Shown here piece after piece: positions 46,431-59,700 of a stretch of DNA of 64,000 nt; position 1 is the first letter of the stretch; every line of letters begins with the position of its first letter. Position numbers and translations under genes: made by a program. The notes beneath the pieces were generated by a model. It did no database searches and was not told where the DNA came from. It saw nothing but the letters and a program-made list of their open reading frames with translations. Source of the DNA: Ailanthus altissimus (lineage: Eukaryota > Streptophyta > Magnoliopsida > Sapindales > Simaroubaceae); NCBI GenBank assembly GCA_946807835.1, contig OX327699.1, positions 19,270,014 to 19,334,013 on the forward strand, written 5' to 3'.

Positions 46431-49085
46431 ATGGGAAGAGTGAAGCTCCAGATCAAGAGGATTGAAAATACAACTAATAGGCAAGTCACTTTCTCCAAAA
46501 GGAGAAATGGACTTATCAAGAAAGCTTATGAACTTTCTGTCCTTTGTGACGTTGATGTAGCTCTCATCATGTTCTCTCCATCGGGAAGAATCAGTCTCTT
46601 CTCTGGAAACAGAAGGTCTGCTAAAGTTATGATCATATACATATTCACTTCTATCTTTAGAGTTACTAAAATCGCTTCTTTTTGGTTTATTACAGCATTG
46701 AGGAAATTCTGTCAAGGTATGTCAATCTTCCAGAGCATGAGAGAGGACGGTAAGGAATTCTTGATCCTTAATTACTTGCTAGAACATAAATAATTTTGTC
46801 ATTGATTTTTGTTGATGGTTATTCTTCTCCCTTTGTTAATATGGGTATGTTTTGTGGTGCCATGAAACCATGAAGGCTGCAAAATCAAGAGGTAAGAACA
46901 CTCCAAACTAACTACTAACATCATCTATTGGCGCAGCAACAACCTAGTGTTTGATTTAAAGCTGCGCGAAATTCGCTTGAGATGATGACCTTCAACTTAT
47001 TTGCATGCAGTATCTACAAAGGGCTATCGGCAAGTTAAGGGGCGAGGCCATCCAAACTTATCAAGCACCTAGGTAACGATTCTCCCTCACCCCTAAATGC
47101 TGCCTGAAATTGATTGTTCAATTAGCACTTTTTAGTTTGTACATCGCACACCTACTTTCTTTCTTCTGGATTGAATTAGCATCGCATAATTTTATATTTG
47201 TTGATTTAATTGCTGACTTCTTCCTTTGGGATCGGCTTAATTTTTTATTTGTTACTGTCCAAGCAGCCCAACAACTGCTGATTCTCATCTGGAGGTATTT
47301 CATGCGCATGAAATTAATTTTATTTCTATCAATCTAATTATAGATTATGAGCTTTCTATAATTATGACGAACCAATAATATTAAATCACAGGAAGTTCAA
47401 CAACAAATACTCAAGTGTAAAACTCAAATACAGGACATGGAGAAACGTCTAAGGTAACCGTTTTGACTTGCGGCTATACTACTAGATAGAAACGACTTTA
47501 ATTTCTTTTAAAGTAATAATTTCTTGATCATCATAAAAAAAATTCTAGGATATTTGAAGGTGATCTTTCTGAAATGACAACAATGTATGAGGCCGATTAC
47601 CGAGAGCGAATCCTCGAGGAAACTTTGAAACAAGTTCGCATGCGCAAGGTAAGATCTAAGATGCATTTCTTATATATTTATATTCTCTGGCTGTCCGACT
47701 CGGGCATGTTGAAGGTTATGAAATTTTTTAAGCAGCAACTTTGGGAGGAAAAGCATAATTCTCTTAGCACACCGCCAACTTCACATGTATTTATGTAAAA
47801 GTTTAGCTAGCATGCGTTTTCATATAAATAGTAATATGATATCCTTAAGAAACAAGAGATTATTCTGCTAAAAGAAACATATGAAGCAAGTAACTTGTTA
47901 ATTGGCAATGCAACTAGGCACATCTTCCTCCAGATAGGGCAAATATGAACGGATTCGTTACAGAAAGTACAAACAATATCTTGGAGTGGCTTCCACAAAG
48001 TGACCCAGCAGCTCAGATTCTGAACTTTTGGGATTCAAATGGCCTTCTTCCCCTGAGGTGCTCAATCATGTTGGACTTGGTAACAAAATCTTATCAACAT
48101 GCCTCTGTTTTCTAATCGGTTAACAATTCAATTCTTAATCTGTTTTCCAGAGATCATCTGCCTCAACGCCGAGAAGAAATCTTACCGCAACCTTCAAATA
48201 TGTTCCATGGACAGGATATGAACATTGACGATCAAATAAGCCCAAGAGGTGGTGGTTTTCAAGGTGACAATAATATGCAACGTCCAGAATTTGGACAACT
48301 TATTGACGTCAACTTGTCCCCATGGACTGAGTTTTATCCTACAGGTATTATTTCTTGTAGTATCCCTCAATCAGGTTGTTTAAACATCCACCACATATGT
48401 GGATTAAAAAAAGCCCAGATGCCTCATCTCTCACACTCTCAATCATAGACACGCCCACAAATATATGCACGCAATCATCGTCCACGCGCACGAGATATCC
48501 ACAAACAAGGGTAGTCAAATATGAGTATGAGAGAAAGAAATAATATATTAGGAACAACTTTCTTATTTCAAGGACATAAGAGAAGAGAACCATCCTTTAG
48601 TACTGTTGATTCTCACTACCCTTCCTTAAATGTGAGAGAATAGTTTAAGTTTCCTAAATATTGTAGGATTAAATTTCTCTCCAAGGTAATAAACTCTTAC
48701 TATATAAGAATAAATATTCAAATTGACTATAATGAACTTATCTATGTTGGTCCGAATGATCCTTTACTTGAATGTAGCAAGTCTTTTAAGAAAAAAAAAA
48801 TTGAGAGAGAATCTCCATGTAAAGAAGAGATATTAAAGCCATCCTGATAAGTAACGAAATTTAGACCTTGAAGCGACAGCTGTTTTCTTTGTAATAAATC
48901 ATGATCGGGAAGTTTGCGAAAACATCTGTGATCCTTTTGTGATAATTAAGTATTGTTATTATAATATGGTGGCAGGTAATGGCTCCATTCCAGAACCGAG
49001 AGGAAGAGCTCTCCTTGACCTGTATTTATCTCAGTTTACACCGTCAACCATCTTGAGTACACCCAATGATCAACATCCAGCATGA
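46431..49085 (+). CDS. MIKC*-type MADS-box transcription factor, AGL66/AGL104-like
   Basis: Nuclear DNA-binding regulator. Ten inferred exons: 46431-46615, 46696-46749, 46876-46891, 47011-47072, 47264-47294, 47392-47453, 47549-47648, 47918-48057, 48151-48344, 48976-49085; all phases agree, giving 317 aa. Residues 1-60 are a complete MADS domain ([20 protein letters not shown], later [20 protein letters not shown], ending [11 protein letters not shown]). The [20 protein letters not shown] and [19 protein letters not shown] features match the S-clade of MIKC* proteins rather than classical MIKCc. A K-like coiled-coil region follows ([18 protein letters not shown]), then [13 protein letters not shown] and an acidic/glutamine-rich C-terminus with [19 protein letters not shown]. 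In Arabidopsis AGL66/AGL104 pair with P-clade proteins to drive late pollen maturation; a similar role is inferred. A (TA)n tract lies upstream. No lesion seen. Confidence 0.93.
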
Positions 49086-49866
49086 TTACATTACTGTGTT
49101 ATTTTTGGATAAAAATCGTAAATGTTTTTGTCCCATTATAATTTCTAAATTTACACCTATCCACTTGAGTTTTGAATATTTAATTTAGCAAAATATCTCA
49201 ATCATTACTCTTCATGTCTATATGTCTATGTGACTATGACAAAAACTTAGTCCAGATACATAATTTTGTGTTTATAAAATATGGTCCCAGATGTGCTATT
49301 TTGATTTTAGTCCATCTTATAAGCATAAAAAATTAATATTTGCTTAGCATCTAATAGAATAACTTATCTGGATGAAATGCTTCATCCTTGCACAAATTGA
49401 AACTAGCTACCATGCTTCACAATATTTGCGGGCCATGTACATATTATTAAGATAAATTTATTTTAATTTGGATAAATAATTTGTATGTCTAATAATAGTA
49501 ATGGTATTTTTTATTGTCATAATGAGTTTCTAGCATCTATCAAGTCTTTCGTGCTTATGTTGGAAGGCATATGAGTCGGATAGTTGTGATGAATTTTGAA
49601 AGCAATAATGGGTAATTCTTCCTTATCCTTGTTTATTTTAACTCCAACTATAAACATTAAGATTTAAATCCATGAATGCTATTTTATCCAACCATTCTTT
49701 ATTTAACTTGACTTAAAGAAATATTGGAAAAATATATTTCAAGAAATCTTTCTTAATCTCCTCTTGTCCAAGTATAAGTTGATTTTTTTTAATCTTTTAG
49801 TTAGCTTGTTAATGTCCTCTGAAATTGATAGAAAACTTTGTGAAATGATAGTGCCAAAATATAGTT
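49086..49866. other. Spacer downstream of the MADS gene
   Basis: No gene recognised; presumably includes the MADS 3' untranslated region. Confidence 0.35.
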
Positions 49867-50830
49867 CACTAAATTCACTTGGCTCATGAACTGATGAGGG
49901 GGTATGATAGAAAAAATGGGATACCTAGTTATGCTCTAAAAATTGACTTGTTGAAGGCTTATGATTCAGTTTCTTGAAACTTTTTAAAAGAAGTTTTAAT
50001 TGGGCTTAATTTTTCTTTCTCCTTTGTCTCGCTAATCATGAGCTACGTCAAATCATGTATGTTTTCGATAATAGTGAATGGTAGTCTAAATGGTTTTTTC
50101 TTGAGGAAAAAAGGGTTGCGACAAGGGGACTTCGTGTCTCTTTTGCAATTTGTCATTGCAATAAAATACCTTAGTAGGAGTATGGGGAGGATTTCTAAAT
50201 AGAAGTTTTCCTTCCACAAAAGTTGCAGAAAAATGAAGTTGAACCACCTAATCTTTATTGATGACTTATTCCTCTTCTCTCATGGTGACACGGATTCAAT
50301 TAACCTATTCAAAAATGCATTAGTTGACTTTAAAAAGACATCTAGGTTGCAATTAAATGAGAGTAAAAGTTCTATCTTCTTTGGACATGTTTCCGACTCC
50401 ACGAAGGAGGCTATTTTACTTCTTACTCAATTTTAGTATGGAGTGTTGCCGGTTAAATATTTGAGTGTTTCCCTAATCTCTGGTAGACTTAAGAAAGAAC
50501 ACTGTCAAGTATTAATTAGTAAGATGATTGCAAGAATTTTCAATTCGGTAGTTAGGAGGCTATTTAATGTAGGACTTCTTCAACTGATCAATTTGTCTTA
50601 ATGAGCATGCATGTATATTGGTTATTTATTTTTATTCTCCCAAAAACAATTATCAAGGAAGTTGAGGATATGTGTAGGAAATTCTTGTGGCATAGGCATG
50701 ACTCTCGGGAAAAAAAAAATGTGGGGGAGGGGGGGGGGGGGGGTGCGCTTTGTGGCATCATCATGTTTGTAAGCCCAAAAATAAATGGGGCTAGGTATAA
50801 AATTTTTACATATTTGGAATCAAGCAGCAA
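49867..50830 (+). mobile_element. LINE reverse-transcriptase remnant
   Basis: Decayed non-LTR reverse transcriptase in shifting frames. Pieces include LAHELMRGYDRKNG, LKIDLLKAYDSVSWNFLKEVL (49940-50000), MSYVKSCMFSIIVNGS, the KKGLRQGD motif (50110-50130), the catalytic-loop equivalent FIDDLFLFSHGD (50257-50292), LQLNESKSSIFFG and FLWHRHD. Both ends are cut off: the endonuclease and RNase H/zinc parts are missing. A 17-base G run lies at about 50726-50742. Copia-4 sequence begins shortly after. Confidence 0.82.
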
Positions 50831-51774
50831 TAACCAAGCACGATATGATTAATTACTTAGTCAAAGTTAGATTTTATTATTTAAAGTTTCAAAGATCTTT
50901 GGTTCTTTACTATTAAATGAGATAATATTTTTATAATATGCTTATGACTATAAAATTAGAATTCAATTCTAATTATACAAGTAAAAAAAAAAAGAATATA
51001 GAATCATAATCACTATCTATCCTATATCCTAAAAAGTAACATAATCAATTACATAGCTCAGGTTTGGTATGTTAATATTTTGAAATAGGACAAAACAAAT
51101 ACAACCAAATATCTTAAGGAGATTATAATTAAGTAGGGTTTCATAGAGTCACTTATAAGGTAACTTATTCTCTATAATAGGAGAAGAAACACAATTAATG
51201 GTAAAGACAATAGTCAATGTGGCTTCTCCTTAAAAACATTCAAGACATGAGAAAGAGATAAGAAGAGTATGAACGATGTCTAAAATATATTTGTGTTTAC
51301 ATTCAGCACTCCCATTTTATCAAGATGTGCTAGGACAAGATCTTTGACAAATAGTATCATGCTCCTATAGAATATTTAGAAAGTCATAATCTCTATATTT
51401 TATAACATTATTAGTACGAAAAAATTTAGTTGAAAAGAGAACTATGTTTTAACTGTCTGGGCAAAATTTTAACAAATTTAAGTAAGTTTTGGTCATTGTT
51501 TCACAAGAAATAATCACATATATCGAGAATAAACATCAATTAAATAACAAAATATATGGATACTTTCATAGTGGCATTGAAAAAGGGACCGATATACCGA
51601 GATGTATAAGATTAAAAAGAGTATGGTAAATAATAGTATTGGTATTAAAAGGCAAAGTAGGTTATTTTGCTAAAGACAAGTCAAATAATCAATTTTATTA
51701 TCAGATACAACTCTTAAATGACCACTAGACACTAAAGAACATATACGATTAACTGACGCATGATGCAAATAAAA

Positions 51775-53514
51775 TATTAGAGATGATGCTTACGTGTCAT
51801 TCTATTTTGTATAAAATATTTATTAATATTTATATAATGTGCATTTTAATAAATCATTAACTTATTTATATGGTATTATCTTGTTACTTTGTATACATTA
51901 CAGATCTAAAGGAGTTTAGATATGATCTAAAGATTTTTAGGTCAATACCAAGAATTAGTAATTCTAAAAGTTAGAATCTTGTCTGAACTAGGACAAAGAC
52001 CCAAGAATTTTTATAGTAATGGCATAGTTGCAAGGAGTTGTAAATAGAGCTAAGAAATGTCCTTATGTAACATGTTCTCAAAAATATCATTCTTGATCAA
52101 TATTTATTGACACTAGTCGATTGGTAAATCTTTTAGATTAATGTATATCTATATCTGGATTGTCTAGATGATTAGTCTTAGAAAATTGTAATCTTAATGA
52201 AGGCTCATATAAGCATACATGTATTTAGTAAGGACTGGTTATTGGACAAACTCATGAGGACCTCCAATAAACATTCTATAAGGTCATTAATAAAAGGTCT
52301 TCTCTAGTTGAGTAGTATTTATGGTCTTTTGACTTGAGCGCTAATGTGTGCTTGTGAGTGATCCGTCATACTTAGATTCCACACACGTCAAAGACCTTTC
52401 ATGGTCTTACCTCTAAAATTCGTTGGGTATGATCCGATGCTTATGGAGTCTTGTGTGCGTAGATATAGGATCCGTCAACTTATATGAGTAAGTTATATAT
52501 CCTGATGCTCCAAGATTATATTTCAGAAAGTCTTATAGCCATAAGCATATACCCCATAAAAGAGTTTTCGTAAGGTAAAACAATGTTATAAAAGTGTTTA
52601 CGGATATCATTTATCAAAATACAATTCTAAAAATGAATTTATAGTTGAGCAAATAGAGATTTGACAGTGAAGATCTATGTCTTTATTCTTTTGGGATATA
52701 GGTGACGGAGGGACTATGTAAATATATTTTAATCTCAACTTGTATGGTTCAACACGTCATTTTGTTGCATTCATAACATTGTGTGGGACACAGTATTCAT
52801 AGACTTATAAAAAGGTTCCATAAGATAAACGAGTGTAAATTTAGATAATCTCATAATATAAAGTATACTTATTAAGCACTAGTGTAGCCAACTAGATCGA
52901 AGAGTTTAATCTGAAATTTTTTAAAAAAATATGATTGGTTTTAGGATATCATGTAAAGCACACATATTAAAACTTAAGCGTTAAGCTTATTGATTTAGTT
53001 AACAAATTGTTGTTAACTTGGAAATTGGTAACAAGTGGATTATAATTATCCTTTATAATGAGCACATGTCCTTAGGCTAAAGTCAACACTTAAAATGCAA
53101 AGGATTTGCATTTTGGTTGGGGGTGATATTTGGCCAAGGCAAGAAGCATTTAAGAGAAAAGTTGCTTATGCTTAAGTGAACTAAAAAACTAAAGAGAGAA
53201 ATTATTTAAGGGTTAAGTATTAAGTATCAAATCCAGCTAAAATCAAAGCTTCTATTTTGGCATTTTGATCCCATCGACATCAATTCCTAAAATTGTTCAT
53301 GAGAGCACTTCAAGGTGAGATCCTGCATGATTGAATTCATCAAACTGCACCAACGGTCTTCATATATATAATTTTTATTATTATAACAGAATTTATTTTA
53401 AAAATGTTATTGTTGAAATGATTTTTAATTTCTACTGCTTGCTGTTTGTGACATGCATTTACATTTTAATAATCACACACATGTAAACACTTACACAAGA
53501 ATACCACATATGCA
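51775..53514 (+). mobile_element. Long LTR, copy C, solo, inside copia-4
   Basis: Starts TATTAGAGATGATGCTTACGTG, matching copy B's TGTTGGAGTCGGTGCTTACG, and follows copies A1 and B through to TTGTTCATGAGAGCACTTCAAGGTGAG (53290-53315). The 3' end is not firm; 53514 (CA before ATAAA) is proposed because ATAAA-like sequence also precedes the start (51769-51774), but the match is offset by one base. Copia-4 sequence lies on both sides. Confidence 0.65.
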
Positions 53515-55154
53515 ATAAAGACACTAGAGAGGTAGATGATACAGATTGGGTGCATAGAGAAGGAAAATGTAAAGACATGAACATGTACAAACGTCCAACT
53601 TTATGGCTTATCTTTAGCATTTGACCTATCTTTAGATCCTACACATAATAATCAAAAACAGCAAGTAAGAGACTAAAACTAGGTTTATATAATTGACTAA
53701 TAAATAAAAGATTTAATGTGAGCTTTAAAATGAGGAATGTGTTAGATAATTAGAGATTACAGAAAGACACTTGACCAACTCGACTATATTTATTAAAGAA
53801 CCATTGACAGTTTAAATTGAAAGTAAAAATTAACAAATAATTTAGAAGAGAAAATAATATGATCAGAAGTCATGTGATTGCAACATGTATAATCAAAATA
53901 CTAAGAGAAATTCCTAAGACAATAGAGGAAGAGAAAATGGAAGGATTACTAGAGTTCGAGAGGAGTTGGTAGAGTAAAGACTTGAGATCACTAGCTAAGT
54001 TAGAAAAAGAACTTGCATTATTCTAGGTAGCAATGACAACATAAAATGGTAGAAGTCCTATAGAAGTAGCACATTGAGATTATTTTTCTTTGTTAATATA
54101 ATCCTTTTTATAATGACCAAGTCTAAGTTTCTAACATATTCAAATTTTGCATGCAATTAAGAATTAGATTACAAGGTAAGCGACAATAACGGCACAACTT
54201 AGGAGGAGCAGAATCAACAGACTTCTACTGTAAAGTAGTAAGGACTATGTCTCTACGGGCCAACTAGATAATAGCAAACTGTGTTCTTTCTAAAATAAGA
54301 TCATTAATAGCCTGATCTAAAGTAGTCAATGGCCTTTGATAAAGTAGAGAAGCACGAGTATGCTCAAATTTATCTTATAAGATTGTGAAAAAAACTAAAT
54401 CAAAATTTGATGATCTCAATATGCAATAAAGGCCTAAGCATCATTATCATTCTTTTAAACTAATTCTGAAAGTGCTAACTAATCCTGAATAAATTGCATA
54501 TAAGAATAAATATTTGTGATGGATTGCCTTGATTCTCGATGAAGTTGATGTAAATTATGTAATAGTTACTACTAACAATAGAGATTAGTAACAGTATAAC
54601 AATGTGCAAGAAAGTCCCAAAATAATTTAGTAATGCCAAATATGCCTTAATAATGACGACTAATGGATAGTATAGAGGTATTATGAAACTATATAATAAT
54701 TTAATAATTTTAACCATCCCAATCTTCCAATCAGTCAAAGAAGGCCTTCAAACTCTTAGTATATGTCTTTTTGGGCAAAGTGATATAACTAGTGACATAA
54801 AGCCAAAGTTTTATGCCTTTAAGAAAATTAAACATAGTTTGTGCCTATATATATATCAATCAAGAATAATATAAATAAGATGAGATACATAAGATTTATC
54901 TATAGTAATAGAGCACAAGTCGTACAACAATGGATAGTAACCAAGAAGACAAACCAGTAAAAGAATGTCTAAATTTAATCATTATAATTCAACCCTATAA
55001 CTTCTAAAAATTTATAAATTTGGCCTTATAATTTTAAAAGTAGCAAGCTGACTTTAATTTTTTTTTAAATTATAGAATGACCTAAAAAATTTAAGAAACT
55101 GTGACTTAATCTCAGAATTTTGAAATATTTATAAAGAGAACCTTTAGGAGAATC
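53515..55154 (-). pseudogene. Copia-4 gag and protease-region remnant
   Basis: Minus-strand remnant between the two inserted LTRs. The clearest part is the gag C-terminus around 54250-54170 (SVDSAPPKLCRYCR), similar to the proline-rich plus CxxC knuckle region of Ale-type Gag. Upstream pieces resemble gag repeats (TLDQAINDLILERTQFAII in mixed frames). Decay is heavy and domain limits cannot be given. Confidence 0.5.
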
Positions 55155-57242
55155 TGTTAACGTGTTTTAGGGTATATGTATGTAATTGTGTACATGTTGA
55201 AAAAATTAAATACATGTATCATATACACAAATTTCGCAGTAAAATTAAGTATGTAATCAACATATACACATGTAAATTAAAGCAGTAACAAATATAAGAT
55301 TATAGAAACATACCTTTAATGACTTTTGGTGATGATTTTAATTTTGGATTCTTCCTAACTCTAACTTTGAACTCACCTTGAAGTGCATTATTATTCAATT
55401 CTAGTTAACAACAATCCGGTGGGATTGTAAAACTAGAATAACAGCAATTTAATTTCTAGCAACAAGGTTTTGGTTTCTTGAAAGAAAAATAAGATGAATT
55501 TATTTTTCGTTCTCTCTAATTTTTCTCACAACCCTTTTTTCAACCAAAAAAAATCTCAAAAACCAAACACTCTTCAAATCCCTCTCACTATGCATGATTT
55601 TTGTTAATTAATTATTCAAAATAATGTGTAGGTGTATTAGGCACTTCATAAGTACTCCCAAAATTGATTAAGTGGCCATTAAACTAAAACGTAATATTTT
55701 GTAGCAATTATACCTAATTAGGTATATGTCTCCTACCTAAACTAAATTAATAAACAAGTAAATAAATATTATTAGTTATTTAAATAATATTTATTCAATT
55801 ATTCAAAAATTATTTGAATAATTAATTTTTACATTATTTGATTTTACTAACATGGTTAATGAGTGAATTCATGAAACAAAATTGTGCCACTTGTCAATAT
55901 ATAATTAGTTAATAACACTTGCCAACTAATTAAATGATACACTTAATATTTAAGTTTAGACAAGTGTATAACTCGAGGAACTCTAAAATATATTTTCTGT
56001 TTGCTGAAATTTTTAGGATGAAACTGTTCAATTTATAATGTTGCCTCAGTGCACAACGAGTACACTTCATATTGTGAGACTCTCTAGGTCCACGCCCGAA
56101 TTATCATATAAAACTTCTTCATACGTCCGTGAACGATTCCCCACACACACGTTACGGATATTACAAAGTGGCGTGTTAAACCATACAAGTTGAGGTTATA
56201 ACATATTCGTATAATCCCTCTATCATTTATATCCGGGTAGAGCAGAGATATAGATCAACACGGTCAAATCTTTATATGCTCGAACGAAAACCTATCTTTA
56301 GAATTGTATGTCAATAAATAATATTCTCAAATACTTTTGTGATATTATTTATCCCTAGAGTTAAATTCTTTTCCCGGGAATTACTACTTATAGCTATAAG
56401 ACTTTTTGAAATACAATCTTAGAGTATTATGATGTATTACTCACCTAAATAAGCTGACGGATTCTATATCTATGTACACCGGGCTCCATAAGTATCAGAT
56501 TATACCCAGCGATACCTAGTGGTCAGACCATGAAATATTTCTAACATGTGTGAAACCAAAATATGGTGGATCACTCACAAGCCCACCGCAACACACAGGT
56601 AAAAGAACCACGAATACCACTCAACTCGAAAGATCCTCAATTAACGACTTTATAAGATGTCTATTGGAAGTATTTGTGAGTCTATTTAGTAGTTAGTCCT
56701 TACTGAATACATGTATCTCTATACGAGCTTCTACTAAACTCATAATCTGTTAAGACTAACCATCTGAACCATCCAGATATAAATATATACCGATCTATAT
56801 ATTTATTAAGGTATTCACTGACAGACCAGCATCGGTGAAGATAGACCAGGAACATAATATTTGAGAACATATTTACATAATGACATTTCCTATCATTATT
56901 TGTAACTCTTTGCAACTACGTCATTACTAATATATTCTCAGATTTTTGTTTCATTTTAAATAAGGCTCTAACTCTTTAGATATCACTGACTCTTATAACC
57001 TGATAACTTTTATCAATGTTAACTATTAGCATGTATAACTCTTAGTGTTGATAATTTTAGCACTGATCTAAATTTATTTAGACCAGATCTGAACTCTTTC
57101 AGATCATACACTATTTGAAACATTACAAACATCTTATCATATAAAAAATATAATTAGCGATTTAATAAAATGATAATATTAGTATAAATATTAAACAAAT
57201 ATTCATATATAAATGGATGACACGTAAATACAAATTCCAATA
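55155..57242 (-). mobile_element. Solo long LTR, copy D, TSD GAATC
   Basis: A 2088-bp insertion flanked by GAATC at 55150-55154 and 57243-57247. On the minus strand it starts TATTGGAATTTGTATTTACGTG and ends CACGTTAACA. The family block GTGCACAACGAGTACACTTC (plus-strand view) is at 56050-56069. Its orientation is opposite to copies A, B and C. It interrupts copia-4 gag. Confidence 0.88.
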
Positions 57243-57734
57243 GAATCGGTGAATCAACGGAATAAATGAGCATTATGGATGAACAAATCAAGGTACAAGA
57301 TTGGCTTTTGGTGCCAACGATGAGAATTGATGCATAAGATAATGGCCAGAATATAAGGTAATGGTAAACAAAGGCAAAAACTTCAGGACAATGCGTTTGA
57401 ACATTTTTGGTGTTTGATTAGCGTGATTATGGTAGAGTTTGAGAATGCGAGCACGTTCAGAGTGTCTTAGGCTATGCGATGACAATCATGAATGACTAAA
57501 GAGATGGTCGATGCATTCGGCTACTAAAGGTATTTTTGGTAGGTTTCTGTGAAAATAATGAATGATTTAGTCAAAATAGGAGTTGGTAGGGCTTTCATGA
57601 CTAATTTGAGATTGAAAATAAGATTTCAACGAACTTTTGATCAAATTTAAACAAGATTATAGTGAAATTTTAGGTAATTTCTAACGAATTTTTGAGAAGT
57701 CTCCAACTAAACAGAAAGATAGTGAAAATTCCAA

Positions 57735-57932
57735 AGCTCTAATATCATGTGAGAAGAATAAAATAACTTTATATTTTATTATATTTTGTATAATATAAAA
57801 TGAGTCTTTATATAAATTTTAGGCTAAAACAAAAAAAAAATTAAATATACACTCATTAATTACACTATATATATATATAACAAAAGATGAATTGTAAGGA
57901 AAATATATAGTTAGCTGATAACTAATATATCA
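57735..57932 (-). repeat. Copia-4 5' LTR and primer-binding site
   Basis: On the minus strand the LTR starts TGATATATTAGTTATCAGC (57932) and ends ATTCTTCTCACA (57748), 185 bp. It is followed at once by TGATATTAGAGCT (57747-57735), a decayed copy of the tRNA-Met primer-binding site TGGTATCAGAGC. The outer boundary is inferred from the TG start. Confidence 0.62.
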
Positions 57933-59097
57933 TTAATAATCTAGATTGATTCTTTTTATTTTGATTATTTTTGAAACATCCAGATTTTTATTTGGACGAA
58001 GTGTTTGTTGTTTTGTTATCTTTTATAAAACTTAAATGATTTGAATTTTGTGTTAAAAGAAGTTAAAAATTTAGTACAAAACTAGTTAAAGGAGCAATGA
58101 CAGTTGCATAGCCACGTAAAAACGCAAAAAATTTAACGTACACCTTTATTTCCATTACCGAGGTTTATGAGCTCGAATCTTCTCTTCTTTATAATAATAA
58201 TAATAATTGAAGTTAAAATCTTTTATGGACTTAAAAAAAATTGATTTTCCTTGTATAAATAGCATTGATTTATATTTAAGTTGCCATAAAAGCCCCTCTC
58301 ATTTTTTGAAATTTCAGAATATATTAATTCAAAAATCACTATTTATGTAAAAAAAAAGTTAAAATAGCCCCTTCTTGAATTGCAATAATGGCTCTGCCAC
58401 TCGACGTCAGTGGTGAAAGACAAGATACAATAGCAATATAAAGTTTTAACTTTTTTTTTGGTATGCATGTAACTTTAGAGTTCAAATCGAAAATTAAAGA
58501 AAATATTTTCATAATAAAAATTAGAAAGTTCAAATATAACCATACGTATATAGAGAGACAATTTTTTTAAAATAAAGATATCAATAATCTTCACCCCAAA
58601 TAACAAAATTAACCTCAATCAGCAATAACTTTATTATTTTTTTCAAATCATCCTTCACTATTAATATTAACATTTTAAAATAATATTATAATATTTTTAT
58701 CAAACAGGTAAATTTAAGCAAAAACAAAAATAAAAAAACAACAAAATCATAATAAACCACTAATCTAGGTGAGAACTTTGTTATTAACAAGATGAATTTA
58801 AAAACCAAGAAAAGAAAAATAAATGAGTAAAAAAAAATTAATGATTTCAACGGATAAGGTGTTTAAAAAAAAGGGAAAAAAACCTCTCCTTAGTGAAAGA
58901 AAGTAAAAGAAAAAAGCAGGTATTTTTTTAATTGCAGAGGATGTGTGCATATCATTGATAATTAATATTTTTTTAATTAATATGTTTATATATAAAATAT
59001 GCCGTTTATACATAAAATATGTCGTCTAAAATACAATGGTTATATTTAAAAATTTTAGTTATTTTTTAGAACAAAAAACATTTACATTTTAAGATAT
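57933..59097. other. AT-rich spacer
   Basis: No gene recognised. A GAGCTCGAATC B-box-like sequence near 58170 with a following (TAA)n run could be an eroded SINE, but the evidence is too thin to call it. Confidence 0.35.
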
Positions 59098-59700
59098 GAC
59101 TTAATATCCAACTACACCTCAATAGTTTTAAAAATACTCATATATACTCCAAACAAAAGAGTATTACACCAAATTAAAAACATGTAAACAGTATCCACCT
59201 GATCAATAAATAGTATTCATCATGAATAGTATTACCTCTGTCGCTTGTGGACTAAAAATTGATTATTGATAGATATTATTATGGAGTCACTGTTTATGGT
59301 AAACAATGCCCTTACTATGAATAATGTTTGGATGGCACTGTTTATAGTATCTATTGTGAACAGTGTTATCACCTGTCTACCGATTGAAAATTAATCATGG
59401 TGGATACTATATATTGTTAATAATAAACAGTGTCACATACGTACTGTTTACGTGGATGTTGTTCATCATAAATAATGAATCGTCCCCCCAAAATAGTATC
59501 CATCAATGATCATTTCTAATCAACAAACAACAACGGCAGCTACATTGTTGACAATGAATACTGTCATTGTTCAGGTGGATTATGTTTACAAATTGTTAAT
59601 TTATTGTGATATTCTTTTGTTAGGAGTGTATGTAGGTATTCTTAAAATTATAAAAGTTTAGTTGAGTATTAAACTATAGTTTAAAGGTGTAGATGTCATT
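59098..59700. mobile_element. Second fold-back/MITE-like element
   Basis: Long imperfect inverted arms: CTACACCTCAATAGTTTTAA at 59111 pairs with the reverse complement of AAACTATAGTTTAAAGGTGTAG (59671-59692), ATATACTCCAAACAAAAGAGTAT (59141) with ATATTCTTTTGTTAGGAGTGTAT (59610), and TGTAAACAGTATCCACCTGATCAAT with the reverse complement near 59567-59590. The centre carries smaller palindromic CACTGTTTA/TAAACAGTG motifs. No coding sequence. The long arms are reminiscent of Mutator-type MITEs; no target duplication was identified. Confidence 0.65.

Larger units (their letters stand above)
50860..57932 (-). mobile_element. Copia-4, Ale/Retrofit-like element on the minus strand
   Basis: Read from right to left: LTR 57932-57748, a primer-binding site (minus strand TGATATTAGAGCTT, near TGGTATCAGAGC), degraded gag to 57243, a solo LTR insertion, more gag with a knuckle-like CRYCR segment (near 54190), a second solo LTR insertion, then the integrase core from about 51720 to 50900 (YLIDVYSRYMWLF, LVLAHLDKMGVLN, FKEKPH). 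RT, RNase H and the 3' LTR are missing, lost near 50860 beside the LINE remnant. The short 185-bp LTR and gag type suggest the Ale/Retrofit lineage; this is inference. All frames are broken. Confidence 0.72.

Noticed and set aside
54475..54874. Overlapping ORFs of 87 and 63 codons
   Set aside because: They lie in the degraded gag of copia-4 and the intact frames do not correspond to gag sequence.
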